Shown here in pieces: positions 17,930 to 26,725 of a stretch of 64,000 nt of DNA (positions within the stretch are counted from its first letter, which is position 1; each line of letters begins with the position of its first letter). Under the pieces are notes generated by a model. That model was not told the origin of the DNA, did not search any database, and was given only the letters and a program-made list of their open reading frames with translations. Source of the DNA: Streptomyces hoynatensis (GTDB lineage Bacteria; Actinomycetota; Actinomycetes; Streptomycetales; Streptomycetaceae); the NCBI RefSeq assembly GCF_003626535.1, contig NZ_RBAL01000011.1, forward strand, positions 124,001 through 188,000, in the 5' to 3' direction. The position numbers and the translations under genes are program-made.

Positions 17930-17953
17930 CCGGGGCGTGGGCGGGTGCCCCGG
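17930..17953 (+). terminator. Hairpin in convergent spacer
   Basis: A 7-bp perfect stem (ccggggc/gccccgg) with a 10-base loop lies between the VOC stop and the stop of the convergent GntR gene. It could terminate either transcript. No T-tract is present. Confidence 0.45.
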
Positions 17954-17960
17954 GGTGGGT

Positions 17961-18803
17961 TCAGGGGCGGATGAGCAGCTGGAGTTCGAAGGCGTAGCGC
18001 GTGGCCCGGTAGAGGTGGGAGCCGTACTCCACCGGGCGCCCGGTGTCGTCGTACGCGGTGCGCTCCATGCTCAGCAGCGGGGCGCCCACCGGCTCGGCGA
18101 GCAGCTCGGCGTACTCCGCGGTGGCCGCGCGGGCGCCGATGGACTGGCGGGCGCTGTGCAGGGTGGTGCCGGCCGCGCGCATCAGCCGGTAGAGGCCGGT
18201 GCCCTCCAGGGCGGTGCGGTCCACCGCGAGCAGTCCCACCGGCAGGTAGTTGCGCAGCAGGGCGATGGGCTCGCCGTGGGTGAGCCGCAGCCGCTCCAGG
18301 CGGCGGACCTCGGCGCCGGGCGCGAGGCCGAGGGCGGCGGCCACCTCGGGCGGCGCGGCCACGGTGGCCAGGTCCAGCACCCGGGTGGTGGGGCGCTGGC
18401 CCGCCGCCTCCAAGTCCTCGTAGAGGCTGGTGAGTTCGAGCGGGCGCTTGACCTGGCTGCGGACCACCTGGGTGCCCACGCCGCGGCGGCGCACCAGCAG
18501 GCCCTTGTCGACAAGTGCCTGTATCGCCTGCCGGACCGTGGGGCGGGAGAGGCCGAGGCTGCCGGCGAGCCGCATCTCGTTGCCGAGCAGGGTGCCGGGG
18601 CGCAGCCTGCCGCGTTCGATGGCGACTTCGAGCTGCCGGGACAGCTGGTAGTACAGCGGCACGGGACTGGCCCGGTCGACGGTCAGTTCCAGGTCCACCA
18701 GCGCGCTCCCTCGTGTCTCGGCCGCTGTCTCGGCGGGTGTCCCGGTGGGTCCCTCGGGTCCCTCGGGTGTCCCCACGGGTGTCTCGTCGGGTTGCCTCGT
18801 CAC
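17961..18803 (-). CDS. GntR-family regulator, HutC/UTRA subfamily
   Basis: 280 residues from ATG 18803; a later GTG preceding VDLELTVDR would remove a Thr/Pro-rich leader of about 35 residues. The winged-helix domain includes PLYYQLSRQLEVAIERGRL, LGLSRPTVRQAIQALVDKGLLVRRRGVGT. The C-terminal UTRA domain (PVEYGSHLYRATRYAFELQL) binds a small effector, commonly a sugar or sugar phosphate. It is transcribed away from the importer and inositol operon at 19071, so it most likely represses that operon and itself, with the inducer being an inositol derivative or the imported glycoside. Confidence 0.9.
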   Translation of the reverse strand: MTRQPDETPVGTPEGPEGPTGTPAETAAETRGSALVDLELTVDRASPVPLYYQLSRQLEVAIERGRLRPGTLLGNEMRLAGSLGLSRPTVRQAIQALVDKGLLVRRRGVGTQVVRSQVKRPLELTSLYEDLEAAGQRPTTRVLDLATVAAPPEVAAALGLAPGAEVRRLERLRLTHGEPIALLRNYLPVGLLAVDRTALEGTGLYRLMRAAGTTLHSARQSIGARAATAEYAELLAEPVGAPLLSMERTAYDDTGRPVEYGSHLYRATRYAFELQLLIRP

Positions 18804-18958
18804 GGTGCCTTGCCCCCAACTCCCCGTCCGGTCCCTCCGTCGCCCCGGCGCCCGGACGCGGCGTCAGACGGCGTCCGCGGCGGCCGCGCCGGCGTGCCCC
18901 GGTGCCGGCCGGCGTGGCTGGGCGCCGGTCCGCGCCGGTCGGAGGGCTCTTCTTCGGT

Positions 18959-19033
18959 CACGTTACGTGGTTCCCTGTACGCACTCCAAAACGTTAAGAC
19001 AATAAGCCTTTACGTCGTCTGGTCAATATGTAA
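18959..19033 (+). promoter_or_regulatory. Candidate promoter/operator of the importer-inositol operon
   Basis: This is the most AT-rich stretch in the divergent region. It contains cacgttacgtg (4-bp arms, 18959-18969) and a longer inverted repeat with arms ttacgt at 19010-19015 and atgtaa at 19028-19033, one mismatch, around a tggtc core reminiscent of GntR/DasR half-sites. It sits 37-112 bases before the binding-protein start. No clear -35/-10 pair was seen. Confidence 0.4.
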
Positions 19034-19070
19034 GTCTCCCGGGGCAAACTTCTCAACGAGGAGATGACTC

Positions 19071-20453
19071 ATGGGAGTGCTGACCAGACGGGCCTGGGCT
19101 GTCACCGGGGTGCTGGCCCTGTCGTTCGGCGTCGCGGCCTGTGGTTCCGACTCGGAAGGGTCCGGCGGGACGATCGAGCTGAAGATCGCGGCCAACGCGA
19201 TCTCCGGCGGCAAGAACGCCGAGGAGGCCGACTGGATCGAGAACTGGGTGATCCCGCACTTCGAGGAGGCAGAGGCGGATCGCGGGGTGGACGTCAAGGT
19301 CACCTTCGAGCCCAGCGGCGTGGACGACGAGCAGTTCAAGTCCCGCCTCGCGCTCGACCTCCAGTCCGGCTCCGGCCCCGACATCATGTCGCTCGACGGC
19401 ATCTGGCTGGGCGAGTTCGCCGAGGCCGGCTACATCAAGCCGCTGAGCGAGACCTCCCCGGACTTCGAATCCTGGGACGGCTGGGACCAGATACCCGAGG
19501 CGGTGCAGCAACTGGCCGCGTTCGACGGCGACCTGTACGGCATCCCATGGGGCACCGACGGCCGCGTGCTGTTCTACAACAAGAACCTCTTCGAGCAGGC
19601 CGGCCTGCCCACGGACTGGCAGCCGACCAGCTGGCAGGACATCCTCGACGCAGGCGAGGCCCTCGGCTCGCTCGACGGCGTGACCCCGATCCAGCTCAAC
19701 GCGGGCACCGCCATGGGCGAGGCCACCACGATGCAGGGCATCCTGCCGCTGCTGGCGGGCACCGGCGAGGAGATCAGCTCCGACGGCTCCTGGACCGGCG
19801 CGAGCGACGGGATGGAGCAGGCCCTCGGCCTCTACGAGGACATCTACGGCGGCGGCCTCGGCGACCCGCAGCTCCAGCAGGAGACCCAGGGCCGCGACAA
19901 GTCCTTCCAGGAGTTCGCCGAGAACAAGATCGGCATCCTCGCCGAGGGCGACTACTTCTGGCGCAGCGTCGTCAATCCCGACAACGGCGTGGCCCCCATG
20001 GAGGACCGCGACGAGGCCGTCGGCTACGCGCTGATCCCGGCCGCGCAGCCCGGACAGGGCGTCAACGGGCAGGACTTCGTCAGCATGTCGGGCGGCAGCG
20101 TGCGCACCCTCAACGCGGCCAGCGACCACCTCGACCTGGCCTGGGACCTGCTGACGTTCATGAACTCGGCGGAGGCGGTCACCGCCTCGGTCGCCGACAC
20201 CCCCAAGATCACCGCCCGCACGGACGTGAACGAGCAGGTGCTCGCCGACGACCCGATGCTCACCTTCATCAACGAGCAGGTGCTGCCGATCACCATCTTC
20301 CGGCCCGCCGACTCCCTCTACCCGCAGGTCTCCACGCTGCTGCAGGAGGCGACGGCCGCGGTGGTGGACGGCGACAGCCCGAGTCAGGCCGCCGAGGACT
20401 ACCAGGACGGGCTCGAGGAGGTCGTCGGCGGTGCCGACCACGTCACCTCCTGA
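19071..20453 (+). CDS. ABC importer, extracellular sugar-binding lipoprotein
   Basis: 460 residues from ATG 19071, with GAGGAG eight bases upstream. The signal peptide ends in the lipobox VAAC (Cys24). The mature protein has the SBP family 1 fold: SGSGPDIMSLDG in the hinge region, GIPWGTDGRVLFYNKNLF in the ligand lobe and a C-terminal helical part. It should capture an oligosaccharide or glycoside outside the membrane and deliver it to the permeases encoded next. Its gene heads the operon, divergent from the GntR regulator. Confidence 0.93.
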   Translation: MGVLTRRAWAVTGVLALSFGVAACGSDSEGSGGTIELKIAANAISGGKNAEEADWIENWVIPHFEEAEADRGVDVKVTFEPSGVDDEQFKSRLALDLQSGSGPDIMSLDGIWLGEFAEAGYIKPLSETSPDFESWDGWDQIPEAVQQLAAFDGDLYGIPWGTDGRVLFYNKNLFEQAGLPTDWQPTSWQDILDAGEALGSLDGVTPIQLNAGTAMGEATTMQGILPLLAGTGEEISSDGSWTGASDGMEQALGLYEDIYGGGLGDPQLQQETQGRDKSFQEFAENKIGILAEGDYFWRSVVNPDNGVAPMEDRDEAVGYALIPAAQPGQGVNGQDFVSMSGGSVRTLNAASDHLDLAWDLLTFMNSAEAVTASVADTPKITARTDVNEQVLADDPMLTFINEQVLPITIFRPADSLYPQVSTLLQEATAAVVDGDSPSQAAEDYQDGLEEVVGGADHVTS

Positions 20454-21399
20454 CGCCGGCCTGGCCCCCCGCGGCGCGGGGGGCCAGGCCGGAGCGGCGC
20501 CGCGGCCCGCGCGGGACCGGGACGCGGCCGGCCTCGGGCGCCCGCGCGCCGCCGCGTTCGTCACCCCGGCGCTGCTGCTGATCGCGGCCTTCCTGGTGTT
20601 CCCCGCGCTGTGGACGATCTACCTCGGCCTCACCGACTACCGCCTCACCGGCCTGGCCGCGGCGGACCCGCAGATGGTGGGCCTGGACAACTTCACGGAC
20701 GCCCTGAAGGACGACAGCTTCAGCCACTCCCTCGGCCTCACGCTCCAGTTCGTCGTCGGCTCCGCCGTCATCGGCCAGGCCGGGCTCGGCTTCCTCATCG
20801 CCTGGGTGATGCGCAACCGGCGCGGCGCGCTGCGCCGCCTGGTCGAGGCGCTGGTGCTGACCGCGTGGATCCTGCCCAGCTCGGTCATCGCCTTCCTGTG
20901 GATCGCGCTGCTCGACCGCGACGACGGCACGCTCAACGCGGCGCTGCACACCCCGGGCACCGCCTGGCTGCTCGAACACCCGATGTTGTCGATCATCGTC
21001 TTCAACATCTGGCGCGGCACGGCGTTCTCGATGATGCTGTACGCCGCCGCGCTGGGGAACGTGCCGCCCTCGCACCTGGAGACCGCGCGGCTGGCCGGCG
21101 CGAGCGGCTGGCAGCAGCTGCGGGACGTCGTCTTCCCCCGCATCCGCGGGCACATCCTCACCAACCTGCTGCTGATCAGCCTGTGGACGTTCAACGACTT
21201 CACGCCCTTCCTGCTGACCAGCGGCGGCCCCGAGGACAAGACCGAGGTGATGCCGGTCTTCATCTACAAGCTGGCGCTCTCGAACGGCGAACTCGGCTTC
21301 GGCGCGGCCATCTCCGTGCTGATGCTGCTGATCAACCTGGTGATCGCGGTGGTCTACATGACGCTGCTGCGCAGGCGGAAGGAGGACGCGCCCGCATGA
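20431..21399 (+). CDS. ABC importer permease, MalF-like
   Basis: 322 residues from GTG 20431, which overlaps the binding-protein gene by 23 bases. A Pro/Ala/Arg-rich cytoplasmic leader precedes six hydrophobic segments. The EAA loop is recognisable at residues around 220-250 (LETARLAGASGWQQLRDVVFPRI), where the ATPase docks. It forms a heterodimer with the next gene product. The FVTPALLLIAAFLVFPALWT first helix is typical of CUT1-family permeases. Confidence 0.92.
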   Translation: MPTTSPPDAGLAPRGAGGQAGAAPRPARDRDAAGLGRPRAAAFVTPALLLIAAFLVFPALWTIYLGLTDYRLTGLAAADPQMVGLDNFTDALKDDSFSHSLGLTLQFVVGSAVIGQAGLGFLIAWVMRNRRGALRRLVEALVLTAWILPSSVIAFLWIALLDRDDGTLNAALHTPGTAWLLEHPMLSIIVFNIWRGTAFSMMLYAAALGNVPPSHLETARLAGASGWQQLRDVVFPRIRGHILTNLLLISLWTFNDFTPFLLTSGGPEDKTEVMPVFIYKLALSNGELGFGAAISVLMLLINLVIAVVYMTLLRRRKEDAPA

Positions 21400-22316
21400 G
21401 CACGGAAGCGACCACCGACCTCGAAAAGCACTCCTCCCCCGGCCGCGGCGGCCCCCCGCCCGACCCGTCCGCGACCGGCCACCTGGCCGGGCTCGCGGGC
21501 GCCAGGCAGGCCGTGCGGCGCATCGGCTTCTACGTCTTCTGCTGCCTGCTGCTCGCGTTCTTCGCGCTACCGCTGCTGTGGCTGGCCTGCGCCCCCTTCG
21601 ACCGCACGCCCACCATCACCGCCTCCCTGCCCGACTTCACGCTGCAGAACTTCGACACCCTCTTCGACAATCCGTACGCGATGCGCTCGCTGGGCAACTC
21701 CCTGCTGCTCGCGGCCGGAACCGGGGTGCTGGTGGTGGTGTTCGCGGCGCTGGCCGCCTACGCGCTCAGCCGGGTGCGGCTGCCGGGCCGGGACGCGCTG
21801 CTGTACACGCTGCTGCTGCTGTCCTCGATCGTCACCGGCACCGCGGCCATGGTCCCCCTGTTCAACCTGGCCTTCGAGCTGCACCTGATCGACTCCCAGC
21901 TCGGGGTCATCCTGGTGCTCACCGGCGGCCTGCTGCCCAGCGCGATCTTCATCCTGAAGGACTTCATGGACGGCACCCCGCGGTCCTACGAGGAGTCCGC
22001 CCAGGTGTTCGGCGCCTCCCCGCTGCAGATCGTGCGGCACGTCGTGGTGCCGCTGGTGCGCCCGGGCCTGGCCACCATCGCGGTGTGGTCGGTCGCCCAG
22101 GTGTGGGGGAACTTCCTCATCCCCTTCCTGCTGCTGCGCTCGCCGGAGAAGTCCCCCGCGGCCGTGGTGATGTACACCTTCTACACCGAGGGCGGCCAGC
22201 CCGACCTGGCGCTCATCTCCACCTTCTCGCTGCTCTACTCCCTGCCGGTCGTCCTGATGTTCCTGCTCGTCAGCTCCCGGTACGGATTCCGGTTCCACGG
22301 AGGGATCAAACGCTGA
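21396..22316 (+). CDS. ABC importer permease, MalG-like
   Basis: 306 residues from ATG 21396 with a 4-base stop-start overlap. A hydrophilic leader of about 35 residues is followed by six membrane segments. The EAA loop reads SYEESAQVFGASPLQIVRHV. It pairs with the MalF-like protein to form the CUT1-type translocation pore. The C-terminus (GFRFHGGIKR) matches the short basic end of MalG-type proteins. Confidence 0.92.
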   Translation: MSTEATTDLEKHSSPGRGGPPPDPSATGHLAGLAGARQAVRRIGFYVFCCLLLAFFALPLLWLACAPFDRTPTITASLPDFTLQNFDTLFDNPYAMRSLGNSLLLAAGTGVLVVVFAALAAYALSRVRLPGRDALLYTLLLLSSIVTGTAAMVPLFNLAFELHLIDSQLGVILVLTGGLLPSAIFILKDFMDGTPRSYEESAQVFGASPLQIVRHVVVPLVRPGLATIAVWSVAQVWGNFLIPFLLLRSPEKSPAAVVMYTFYTEGGQPDLALISTFSLLYSLPVVLMFLLVSSRYGFRFHGGIKR

Positions 22317-23437
22317 TGGCCGACATCTCGATGGCCGCCCTGACCAAGGTCTATCCCGGCGGCGTCCGGGCGCTCGACGGCATTGACCTGACCATCGCCG
22401 ACGGCGAGTTCTTCGCCCTGCTTGGGCCCTCGGGCTGCGGCAAGACGACCCTGCTGCGCACCCTGGCCGGCCTGGAGACCGCCAGCTCGGGGAGCGTCGG
22501 CATCGGCGGCCGGGACGTCACGGCCCTGCCGCCCGGCAGGCGGGACGTGGCCATGGTCTTCCAGGACTACGCGCTGTTCCCGCACATGTCCGTCTCGGAC
22601 AACATCGCCTACCCGCTGCGCATCCAGAAGGTGCCGGGCGCGACGCGACGGGAGAAGGCCGCGCAGACCGCGGCCGAGCTGGGCCTGACGGACTACCTGG
22701 ACCGGCGCCCCGGGCAGCTCTCCGGCGGCCAGCAGCAGCGCGTCGCGCTCGCCAGGGCGATGGCCTGCCACCCGCAGGTCTTCCTGTTCGACGAGCCGCT
22801 GTCCAACCTGGACGCCAGGATGCGCCTGGAGGCCCGCACCTTCCTCAAGCGGCTCCAGCGCGAACTCGGGGTCACCACCGTCTTCGTCACCCACGACCAG
22901 GCCGAGGCGCTGGCGCTTGCCGACCGCATCGCCGTGATGGAAAGCGGCCGCATCCGGCAACTCGGCACCCCGGCCGAGGTGTTCAGGTACCCGGCGAACA
23001 CCTTCGTCGCCTCCTTCATCGGCTCGACCCCGATGAACCTCCTGGACGGCCAGGTCGCGGGCGGCCGCATCGACGTGGCCGGGGCCCTGCTGCCGGTGCC
23101 CGAGGGCCTGGAAGAGGGGCTCGCCGAGGGCGAGAAGCTCGTCTACGGCATCCGCCCCGAGTACCTGGGCCTGGCCGAAGGCCCCGCCGAGGGCGCGCTG
23201 CGCGGCGCGGTGCGCGTCGTGGAGAACCTGGGCAGCGCCCAGCTCGTCACCCTGGAGGGCGAGAGCGGGTTCGTGCAGGCCGTGGTGGACGAGGACCGGC
23301 GGCTGACGCCCGGCGAGATCGGCCACGCCGTGCCCCGGCGCGACCGCGCGCTCCTCTACCGGGACGGCGAACTGCTGAACCGGGCCCCGGCGGAGTCCGG
23401 GCCGGCCGGCCGCCCCGGCGAGGGCGAGGCGGCGTGA
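22316..23437 (+). CDS. ABC importer ATPase, MalK/UgpC-like with TOBE domain
   Basis: 373 residues from ATG 22316, sharing one base with the upstream stop. Walker A is LLGPSGCGKTT, the Q-loop is MVFQDYALFPHM, the ABC signature LSGGQQQRVALARA, and Walker B VFLFDEPLSNLDARM followed by the switch histidine FVTHDQ. The region after 240 is a TOBE-type regulatory domain. Most Streptomyces CUT1 importers share MsiK, so a dedicated ATPase inside the operon means this transporter may work independently of MsiK. Confidence 0.94.
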   Translation: MADISMAALTKVYPGGVRALDGIDLTIADGEFFALLGPSGCGKTTLLRTLAGLETASSGSVGIGGRDVTALPPGRRDVAMVFQDYALFPHMSVSDNIAYPLRIQKVPGATRREKAAQTAAELGLTDYLDRRPGQLSGGQQQRVALARAMACHPQVFLFDEPLSNLDARMRLEARTFLKRLQRELGVTTVFVTHDQAEALALADRIAVMESGRIRQLGTPAEVFRYPANTFVASFIGSTPMNLLDGQVAGGRIDVAGALLPVPEGLEEGLAEGEKLVYGIRPEYLGLAEGPAEGALRGAVRVVENLGSAQLVTLEGESGFVQAVVDEDRRLTPGEIGHAVPRRDRALLYRDGELLNRAPAESGPAGRPGEGEAA

Positions 23438-24648
23438 GCCCCCGCGCCACGACCGTGCACCGCGGCCGGTGGACCCTGGCCGACCGGCTGGAGCAGAACC
23501 TGCGCGAGCTGCCCTTCGACGTGCCGCCCGGCACCGCCGCCGTGGCCGTGGAGCTCTCCTACGACCGCGCCGCCGGCGTCCTCGACCTGGGCTGCCTGGG
23601 CGCCGCGGGCTTCCGCGGCTGGTCGGGCGGCGCCCGCGACTCCTACACCGTCGCCGCCGGCTGGGCCACGCCCGGCTACCTGCCGGGCGAGGCGGAGCCG
23701 GGCCGCTGGCACGTGCTGCTGCGGCTGCACCGGGTGCCGCCCGGCGGCCTCGACTACGAGGTGCGGATCACCACCGCCGACACGGCGCCGCCGCCGCCCG
23801 CCCCGCAGGAGGTGCCGCCCGCCCCGCGGCCCCCGCGCCGCGACCTGCCCGAGGTGGACGGGATGCGGTGGGTGGCCGGGGACTTCCACAGCCACACCGT
23901 GCACAGCGACGGCGCGCTGACCGTGGGCGAGCTGGCCGCGCTCGCCGCGGGACGCGGCCTCGACTTCCTGGCCGTCACCGACCACAACACCGTCAGCCAC
24001 CACCCCGAGCTGGGGCCCACGGGCGAGCGGCACGGCATCGTGCTGCTGCCCGGCCAGGAGGTCACCACCGACACCGGGCACGCCAACGTCTTCGGCGACA
24101 CCGGCTGGGTCGACTTCCGCCGCCCGGCCGGGCACTGGCTGGCGCACGCCGAGGAGCACGGCGGCGTCATGTCCGTCAACCACCCGCTGGGCGGCGACTG
24201 TTCCTGGCGCAACCCGCTGCCGCGCCGCACCCGGCACGCCGAGGTCTGGCACTCCGACTGGCGCGACCGCCGCCACGGCGGGCCGCTGGCCTGGGCGATG
24301 GCCTGGCGGCCCGAGGTGATTGCCATCGGCGGCAGCGACTTCCACCGGCCGGGCGGCAACGGGCTGCCAGGCGAGCCCACCACCTGGCTGCTGGTCGCCG
24401 AGGAGAGCACCGCGGGGCTGCTGGCCGCGCTGGACGCCGGGCGCACCGCCGTCTCGGCGGGCCCTGGCGCCGCCCTGCTGCTGCGCCTGGGCGACGAACT
24501 GCTCGCGCTCGGCGCCGAGGGCACCGCCCTGGTGCGGCCCGACGGGAGCCGCCTCCCGGTGCGCGGCGACCGCGCCCTGCTCCCGGCTGCGCCGGGTCAG
24601 CACCGGCTTGAGACCTACGAGAACGAGGTGATCGCGCTATGCCAGTGA
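23434..24648 (+). CDS. PHP-domain metallohydrolase, CehA/McbA-like
   Basis: 404 residues from GTG 23434 (GTGA overlap). The N-terminal 140 residues are beta-rich. The C-terminal PHP domain has metal ligands in D150-F-H152-S-H154, in TDHN at 182-185, and in SDFH near 301-304, with VNHPLGG between. PHP domains are metal-dependent phosphoesterases or amidohydrolases; CehA/McbA members hydrolyse carbamate or ester bonds. Here, in an inositol operon, removal of a phosphate or other ester from the imported compound is a reasonable inference. No signal peptide is visible, so it acts in the cytoplasm. Confidence 0.85.
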   Translation: MSPRATTVHRGRWTLADRLEQNLRELPFDVPPGTAAVAVELSYDRAAGVLDLGCLGAAGFRGWSGGARDSYTVAAGWATPGYLPGEAEPGRWHVLLRLHRVPPGGLDYEVRITTADTAPPPPAPQEVPPAPRPPRRDLPEVDGMRWVAGDFHSHTVHSDGALTVGELAALAAGRGLDFLAVTDHNTVSHHPELGPTGERHGIVLLPGQEVTTDTGHANVFGDTGWVDFRRPAGHWLAHAEEHGGVMSVNHPLGGDCSWRNPLPRRTRHAEVWHSDWRDRRHGGPLAWAMAWRPEVIAIGGSDFHRPGGNGLPGEPTTWLLVAEESTAGLLAALDAGRTAVSAGPGAALLLRLGDELLALGAEGTALVRPDGSRLPVRGDRALLPAAPGQHRLETYENEVIALCQ

Positions 24649-25556
24649 CTTCGGTGCCGCCGACGCGGGCGGGCACGACCCGGGTGGCGAACGCCCCGGT
24701 CAACTTCGGCATCTACTCCCCCGACGACGCCCCTCTCACCGCCGCCGAGTTGCTGACCGGCCTCGCCGACGCCGGCTACGACGGTGTCGACTCGGGCCCC
24801 ATCGGCTACCTCGGCACCGGCGAGGAGCTTGCCGCCGCGCTGGAGCGGGCCGGCCTCGGCCTGGCCGGCGGCTGGGTCGACCTGCGCTACCACGAGGAGG
24901 CGGGCTGGCGCGCCGACCTGGCCGGGCTCGACGCGGCCCTGGACATGTTCACCGCCGTCCCGGTCCCCGACCCGGCGTTCGCGCCGCGGCCCACCCTCGC
25001 CTGCCCGCCCAACCCGGAGCGTTTCGCCCGCCCTGGCCTGGCCTACGGGGAGCCCGCGGACTGGGCGGGCTTCGCCTCCCGCGTGCAGCGCGCCGCCGAC
25101 CGCTGCCGCGAGCGTGGCCTCGAACCGGTCTTCCACCCCCACCTGGGCACCGACGTGGAGAGCGCCGCCGAGGTGGAGCGGCTGCTGGAGAGCACCGACG
25201 TCTCGCTGTGCCTGGACACCGGCCACCTGTGGCTGGCGGGCGGCGACCCGCTGGCCGGGCTGCGCGACTGGGCGCCACGCATCAAGCAGGTGCACATCAA
25301 GGACGCCTCGCGGGCCCTCGCCGCGGAATCCGCCGCGGCGGGCGGGGACCTGATGGACATGGTCGCGGCGGGCGGGTTCACGCCGCTCGGCGCGGGCGAC
25401 ATCGACCTGGAGGCGGTCGCCGCGACGCTGCGCGCGATCGGCTACACGGGCTGGATAGTCGTCGAGCAGGACGCGCCCCCCACCGGCCGGGACGCCGCCC
25501 GCCTCATGGCGGCCCAGCGCGCCAACCGCGCCCGGCTGCGGGAGGCGGGCCTGTGA
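24639..25556 (+). CDS. Sugar isomerase/epimerase, IolE-like (inosose dehydratase candidate)
   Basis: 305 residues from ATG 24639, overlapping the PHP gene by 10 bases. A TIM-barrel of the xylose-isomerase-like superfamily is indicated. FHPHLGTDVES, SLCLDTGHLWLAGGDP and IKQVHIKDASR are the metal-binding and catalytic stretches, and they match 2-keto-myo-inositol dehydratase (IolE) more than IolI or generic isomerases. It would take the dehydrogenase product of the next gene to 3D-trihydroxycyclohexanedione, the substrate of IolD encoded downstream. Assignment is by motif and context. Confidence 0.78.
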   Translation: MPVTSVPPTRAGTTRVANAPVNFGIYSPDDAPLTAAELLTGLADAGYDGVDSGPIGYLGTGEELAAALERAGLGLAGGWVDLRYHEEAGWRADLAGLDAALDMFTAVPVPDPAFAPRPTLACPPNPERFARPGLAYGEPADWAGFASRVQRAADRCRERGLEPVFHPHLGTDVESAAEVERLLESTDVSLCLDTGHLWLAGGDPLAGLRDWAPRIKQVHIKDASRALAAESAAAGGDLMDMVAAGGFTPLGAGDIDLEAVAATLRAIGYTGWIVVEQDAPPTGRDAARLMAAQRANRARLREAGL

Positions 25557-26725
25557 GCGGCGGCAACGAGGGGCAGGAGCGGGTCAGGGTCGCCGTCGCC
25601 GGCCTCGGCGTCATCGCCCAGACCATCCACCTGCCGCTCCTCGAACGGCTCTCGGACCGGTTCTCGCTGACCGCGGTCGCCGACCTGTCCCCCGCGCTGG
25701 CCGCACGCGTCGGCGCGCGCTACGGCATCGCGCCCGAGCACCGGCACACCGACGTCCCGGCCATGCTGGAGCGCGGCGGCTTCGACGCCGTGCTGCTGCT
25801 CACCTCGGGTTCCCACGTCCGCTACGCCACGGCCGCGCTGCGCCGCGGCTACCGGGTGCTGTCCGAGAAGCCCCTGGGCTTCACCCGCGAGGAGATCACC
25901 GCCCTGTCCGACGTGCCGGGCGCCGAGCGGCTGATGGTCGGCTACATGAAGCAGTACGACCCGGCCGCGCAGCGGATGCTGCGGCTGCTGCAGAAGGTGG
26001 GCGGCCCGCAGGCCGTGCACGCGGTGGACGTCACCGTGCTGCACCCCTCCTCCGCCTCCCAGCTCGCCTTCGCCAGGCTGCCGCGCCCGGCGGGCGACGT
26101 GCCGCCCGAGGCCGTCGCGGCGCTGCGGGCCGAGGAGGACAAGCTGGTGGGCACCGCCCTGGGCGAGGAGCCGGCCGCCCCGGTGCGCACCCTGTACGAC
26201 ATCACGCTGGGCAGCATCTGCCACGAGCTGTCCCTCATCAGGCTGTTCGCCGGCACCCCGGCGGACGTGGACCACGTCGCCGTGTGGGCGCCGCCCGGGC
26301 ACGCGGAGGCCGCGGAACGGCCCCAGCCCTCCGTGGAGTTGTCCGGTCCGCTGCCGCAGGGCGGGCGCTACGCCATCCGCTGGCTCTACCTGCCCGACTA
26401 CCCGGCCTACCGGGAGACCGTCGCCGTGCACCACGCCACCGGCTCCCTGGAACTCGTCTTCCCCTCCCCCTACCTGCTCAACGCCCCGACGCTGCTCACC
26501 GAGGTCGGCTCGGCCGAGGGGGTGGAGCGGCGGGCGGAACACCGCGGCACGCTCGGCGGCTTCGAGGCGGAACTGCTCGCCTTCCACGCCCTGGTGACCC
26601 GCGGCACGCCCCCGCTGTCCGGCGTGGCCGAGGGCCTCGCCGACGTCGTCACCGCCCAGCGCGCGGCCCACCGGCTGGCCACGCGGTACGGGCTGAACCT
26701 CACAGGAGAGGCCGCGCATGCGTGA
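25553..26725 (+). CDS. Gfo/Idh/MocA-family oxidoreductase, inositol-dehydrogenase candidate
   Basis: 390 residues from GTG 25553 (GTGA overlap). The Rossmann start reads VAVAGLGVIAQTIHLPLLERL, the catalytic EKP occurs in LSEKPLGFT near 105, and a C-terminal alpha/beta domain includes GSICHELSLIRLF. Known IolG enzymes are about 340 residues, so this protein is longer, with an insert around 190-240. It could oxidise myo-inositol, a methylated or glycosylated inositol, or the sugar released by the adjacent mannosidase. The exact substrate is not fixed by sequence. Confidence 0.82.
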   Translation: MSGGNEGQERVRVAVAGLGVIAQTIHLPLLERLSDRFSLTAVADLSPALAARVGARYGIAPEHRHTDVPAMLERGGFDAVLLLTSGSHVRYATAALRRGYRVLSEKPLGFTREEITALSDVPGAERLMVGYMKQYDPAAQRMLRLLQKVGGPQAVHAVDVTVLHPSSASQLAFARLPRPAGDVPPEAVAALRAEEDKLVGTALGEEPAAPVRTLYDITLGSICHELSLIRLFAGTPADVDHVAVWAPPGHAEAAERPQPSVELSGPLPQGGRYAIRWLYLPDYPAYRETVAVHHATGSLELVFPSPYLLNAPTLLTEVGSAEGVERRAEHRGTLGGFEAELLAFHALVTRGTPPLSGVAEGLADVVTAQRAAHRLATRYGLNLTGEAAHA

